Shown: positions 61,344-64,000 of the stretch, in pieces
How positions within the stretch are numbered: the first letter of the stretch is position 1
Layout: each line of letters begins with the position of its first letter
From: Aquimonas sp041395245
GTDB taxonomy: Bacteria; Pseudomonadota; Gammaproteobacteria; Xanthomonadales; Xanthomonadaceae
Length of the DNA stretch: 64,000 nt
NCBI GenBank assembly: GCA_041395245.1
Contig: JAWLAY010000011.1
Coordinates: forward strand, 133,559 to 197,558
Direction: 5' to 3'
Program-made: the position numbers and the translations under genes
The notes under the pieces: generated by a model
The model's database searches: none
Seen by the model: the letters and a program-made list of their open reading frames with translations, nothing else
What the model was told of the DNA's origin: nothing

Positions 61344-63806
61344 ATGGACCCAAGTCAGTTTCAACGAATCGAAACCCTGTTCAACGAACTCGTCGACCTT
61401 GCCGAGCCGGCGCGCTCGAGCCGCCTCGATGCATTGGCCACTACCGAGCCGGCTCTGGTGGCGCATCTGCGATCGCTGCTGGCACGCAGTGTGGCGGACG
61501 CCAGCCCGCTGGGTGCGCTGCAGGATATTGCCAGTGCCGTACGAGACGGCACGGAAGAGTCGCTTGGGGAAGGCAGCACCGTTGGCCCTTACCAACTGCA
61601 ACGCAAGCTGGGTGAAGGCGGCATGGGTAGCGTTTTCCTCGCCGCCCCCATCGGCAACAACGGTCCGCACGTAGCGATCAAACTGATTCGATCAGGCTGG
61701 ATCACACCCGAGCTGCGAAGCCGGTTCCTGTCGGAGAGCAGCGCCCTCGCTGTGCTGGAGCATCCGAACATCGCTCGCATCATCGAGACGGGCTCGACTC
61801 CAGATGGACGCCCATGGTTTGCCATGGAGTACGTCGACGGCGTCCCGATTACCCAGTGGGCGGTCGAACGCCAGATGGATCTCGGCGAACGAATACAACT
61901 GCTGTTGCCTGTCTGCGAAGCCATCCAGCACGCGCATCGTAAGGGACTGATCCATCGTGACATCAAGCCTTCCAACCTGCTGGTGCGCGATGACGGTGCA
62001 CTTGGGCATCCGATGGTCATCGACTTCGGCGTCGCCAAGTTGGTCGAGCGCGGCGAACTGGAACGAAGTCTGATCACCCACATGGGTGAATTGGTGGGCA
62101 CGCCCGAATACATGAGTCCGGAACAGGCCACCCTGGGAGAACTGGACGTCGATACTCGCTCCGACGTCTACGCGTTGGGCCTGGTCCTCTACGAGCTGCT
62201 ATGCGGAAGTCTGCCGGTCTCGTCGCAAGCGCTGCGTCGGATGGCATTCCTGGAGATGTGCCGAGTCATTCGGGAACAGGAAATCACCGCTCCGAGTCGT
62301 TTCAGCTCTGCTGCCGATTCGGACACCTACCGCTGGCGCTCTGCATTGAGAGGCGATCTGGATGCGGTGGTGCTGAAGGCACTGGCGAAAGATCGCGAGC
62401 GGCGCTACGACTCGGTGAATGCACTTGCGCAGGATCTGCGTCGATTTCTGGCCCATCAACCCGTCAGTGCGCAACCGCCGAGCCTGCGCTACGTCGTGGG
62501 AAAGTTCGCCCGACGCCATCGAGCTGGCGTTGCTGCCGCGGTATTGTCGGTCAGTGCGCTCGCGATCGGCACCACACTGTCGCTCTGGGGTTATCTGCGT
62601 GCCGAGCAATCGCTTGATCGCATGAACTGGAGTCTCGGTGAAGCCGAACTACGCAACGATATCGCCAACAGCTATGCCGATGCGCTGGCCAGACTGTTCG
62701 GCGAAGAAGCCGATGCCACCGTACTGACCGCACAATTGCTGCGCTACGCCGAAGAGAGTCACGCCGATTGGCAAAAGGACCCCGAAAACGCGGCACTGCG
62801 CGCCTTCGCAGTCGGCCGACATTTTCTGAATCGGCATGACTACGTCAACGCGAAAACGGTGTTCGAGCGCTGGATTCACGCGAACTATGGTCGACAGGAT
62901 CTGCAAGCGTTCGGCTGGCAACTGTTGGGCTTCGCCTACAAATACACCAATGACCGCACCGCGGCGTTATCCGCTTTTCGTCAAGCGATCAGCATGCGCC
63001 ACGTCTATGAATTGGATACGCCTGGCCACGCATCGGGGCTGGTGCAGATCGCCTTGCTGAGTCGCGAGTCTGCCGATGCGCACGCTGCGGAGCGAGCAAT
63101 CGAGCGCGCCATTCTCACCGCTCCGGCCGGCGCACAAACCATGTCGCTGATGAATACGCTTGGACAATTGCGCTCAGGCCTGGGTGACTACGAAGGCAGT
63201 CTGCAAGCCATGCAACGCGCGGTAATGGAAATCGACGCGCATCCGTATGCGGAGATTTCGGGACGCATGATCAATCGGCTCAACTATGCCTGGATGAGCT
63301 TGAAGGTTCGGAGCGATGTAGCCACGGCCACCCAGCAATTGCGCAGCGCGCGGGCGGAGGACGCGATCAACGAAGGGCGCTCGCTGAACACGGCATTTGC
63401 ATTGGAAGTCGAAGCCATACTGGACCGACTGCAGGGCAAGCCTGAAGACTCTGCAACAAAGCTTGGCAAAGCCATGGAGATCGCCCGCGAATTTGCTGGC
63501 GTCAGTTCACCCGCGTTTCGGCGTGCAGAGCTTGAACGAATGCTGAGTTTGCACGCGACAGGTGACCTGGACGCGCTGAAGCAACACGTCGCCGCCAGCG
63601 AACCTGCCGTAGAAGGCGCGGAGAACCCGCGCCGGGTGATCGGCCGCGTCCTGATCGCATTGCTGACTGAAGGCCCTGACTCAGCGAGCACGACCTTCCA
63701 ACAGGCGGGAATGGATATCGACCGACTTCGATCGGTTGCTTACCTGTGGTTTGCTCTGGAGTATCTGCAAGCGCATGGCGTGGTGATCTCGGCAAGCGCC
63801 TCATGA
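61344..63806 (+). CDS. Transmembrane Ser/Thr protein kinase with C-terminal repeat-like sensor region
   Basis: Encodes 820 residues from the ATG of DPSQFQRIETLFNEL; upstream Met codons are possible. An N-terminal module of about 80 residues (FNELVDLAEPARSSRLDAL) precedes the kinase domain: Gly loop KLGEGGMGSVFLA, Lys113 in VAIKLIR, HRDIKPSN (residues 204-211), DFG at 227 and GTPEYMSPEQ. A single helix at about 395-417 (GVAAAVLSVSALAIGTTLSL) is followed by some 400 helical residues with TPR-like A/L patterns that would be periplasmic. It is a PknB-type signalling kinase; the stimulus is unknown. Confidence 0.92.
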   Translation: MDPSQFQRIETLFNELVDLAEPARSSRLDALATTEPALVAHLRSLLARSVADASPLGALQDIASAVRDGTEESLGEGSTVGPYQLQRKLGEGGMGSVFLAAPIGNNGPHVAIKLIRSGWITPELRSRFLSESSALAVLEHPNIARIIETGSTPDGRPWFAMEYVDGVPITQWAVERQMDLGERIQLLLPVCEAIQHAHRKGLIHRDIKPSNLLVRDDGALGHPMVIDFGVAKLVERGELERSLITHMGELVGTPEYMSPEQATLGELDVDTRSDVYALGLVLYELLCGSLPVSSQALRRMAFLEMCRVIREQEITAPSRFSSAADSDTYRWRSALRGDLDAVVLKALAKDRERRYDSVNALAQDLRRFLAHQPVSAQPPSLRYVVGKFARRHRAGVAAAVLSVSALAIGTTLSLWGYLRAEQSLDRMNWSLGEAELRNDIANSYADALARLFGEEADATVLTAQLLRYAEESHADWQKDPENAALRAFAVGRHFLNRHDYVNAKTVFERWIHANYGRQDLQAFGWQLLGFAYKYTNDRTAALSAFRQAISMRHVYELDTPGHASGLVQIALLSRESADAHAAERAIERAILTAPAGAQTMSLMNTLGQLRSGLGDYEGSLQAMQRAVMEIDAHPYAEISGRMINRLNYAWMSLKVRSDVATATQQLRSARAEDAINEGRSLNTAFALEVEAILDRLQGKPEDSATKLGKAMEIAREFAGVSSPAFRRAELERMLSLHATGDLDALKQHVAASEPAVEGAENPRRVIGRVLIALLTEGPDSASTTFQQAGMDIDRLRSVAYLWFALEYLQAHGVVISASAS

Positions 63807-63821
63807 TGTGGCGGGAGTGGC

Positions 63822-63990
63822 CTAGGAGTCTGTCGGACTTGAAAGGGAATCGGCTGCAAATCCGTCTGGACGGTCCATTTTTCGCCGCTTCCTTGGGCAA
63901 TAGTTCAACTATTGCCCTGCAAAACCGGCAAAAACTGTCCTCGCCCAGCCGTATTTTCGCTTCGATTCTTCAAGTCCGACAGGCTCCTAG
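63822..63990. mobile_element. Putative MITE of IS5-like type
   Basis: The 169-bp element has 22-bp terminal inverted repeats with 21 matches (CTAGGAGTCTGTCGGACTTG and the complement of its right end). It is bounded by CTAG at both ends, which could be a target duplication of the YTAR type used by IS5-group elements. An 11-bp perfect dyad with a single-base centre lies in the middle, and the flanking arms are loosely complementary over most of the length. No gene is encoded. Confidence 0.7.
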
Positions 63991-64000
63991 AGAGTCCAGT

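Overview
The window is about 60 percent GC and is packed with short-gapped operons. Gene content and order point to a gammaproteobacterium of the order Lysobacterales (Xanthomonadales). The evidence is the carA-orf-carB-greA-rpfE-recJ block, an RpfE-like protein, recN beside hrcA, and csrA followed by tRNA-Ser and tRNA-Arg. A secreted protein ending in a FANGFE-type tail suggests Rhodanobacteraceae or a close relative; that rests on memory of such tails and is inference.

Layout. 1-2.3 kb: an unrecognised partial gene divergent from a patatin-like lipase and a phasin. 2.3-5 kb: class I fumarase, a cold shock protein and SlyD on the minus strand. 5.2-7.7 kb: a GntR/YtrA-type ABC operon with a palindromic operator over its promoter and a frameshift in the ATPase gene. 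7.8-11.6 kb: purB, a ribosomal oxygenase, a GNAT protein and a small membrane protein. 11.7-13.6 kb: Mrp/ApbC, csrA and two tRNAs. 13.8-28.6 kb is a long minus-strand housekeeping block. It holds recJ, rpfE, greA, carB, a membrane-protein gene and carA in one probable operon, then dapB, dnaJ, dnaK (with a clear sigma-32 promoter), grpE and hrcA. 28.7-33.4 kb: recN, lysS and prfB with its programmed +1 frameshift.

33.6-37.6 kb holds a pentaheme c-type cytochrome and a large secreted protein of unknown function. 37.7-42.7 kb: an MBL hydrolase, ilvA and a penicillin-amidase family enzyme. 42.9-45.5 kb is the most notable accessory locus. It has an ECF sigma factor, a secreted Cys-rich precursor with six EGxCG motifs, a DUF692 (MNIO) enzyme and a DUF2063 protein. 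This matches the HvfABC/bufferin class of copper-related modified peptides.

45.7-56.3 kb: miaA, a LysM lytic transglycosylase, a DUF853 ATPase, a glycosyltransferase/PAP2 pair, a soluble diguanylate cyclase, a universal stress protein, a rhomboid protease, a peroxiredoxin and a flavoprotein. 56.3-61.2 kb: tRNA-Glu and tRNA-Ala on the minus strand, with their promoter buried in the 3' end of xdhC, then xdhB and xdhA (xanthine dehydrogenase operon xdhABC). 61.3-63.8 kb: a membrane Ser/Thr kinase. The window closes with a 169-bp inverted-repeat element that looks like a MITE. No CRISPR array, rRNA or prophage was seen.
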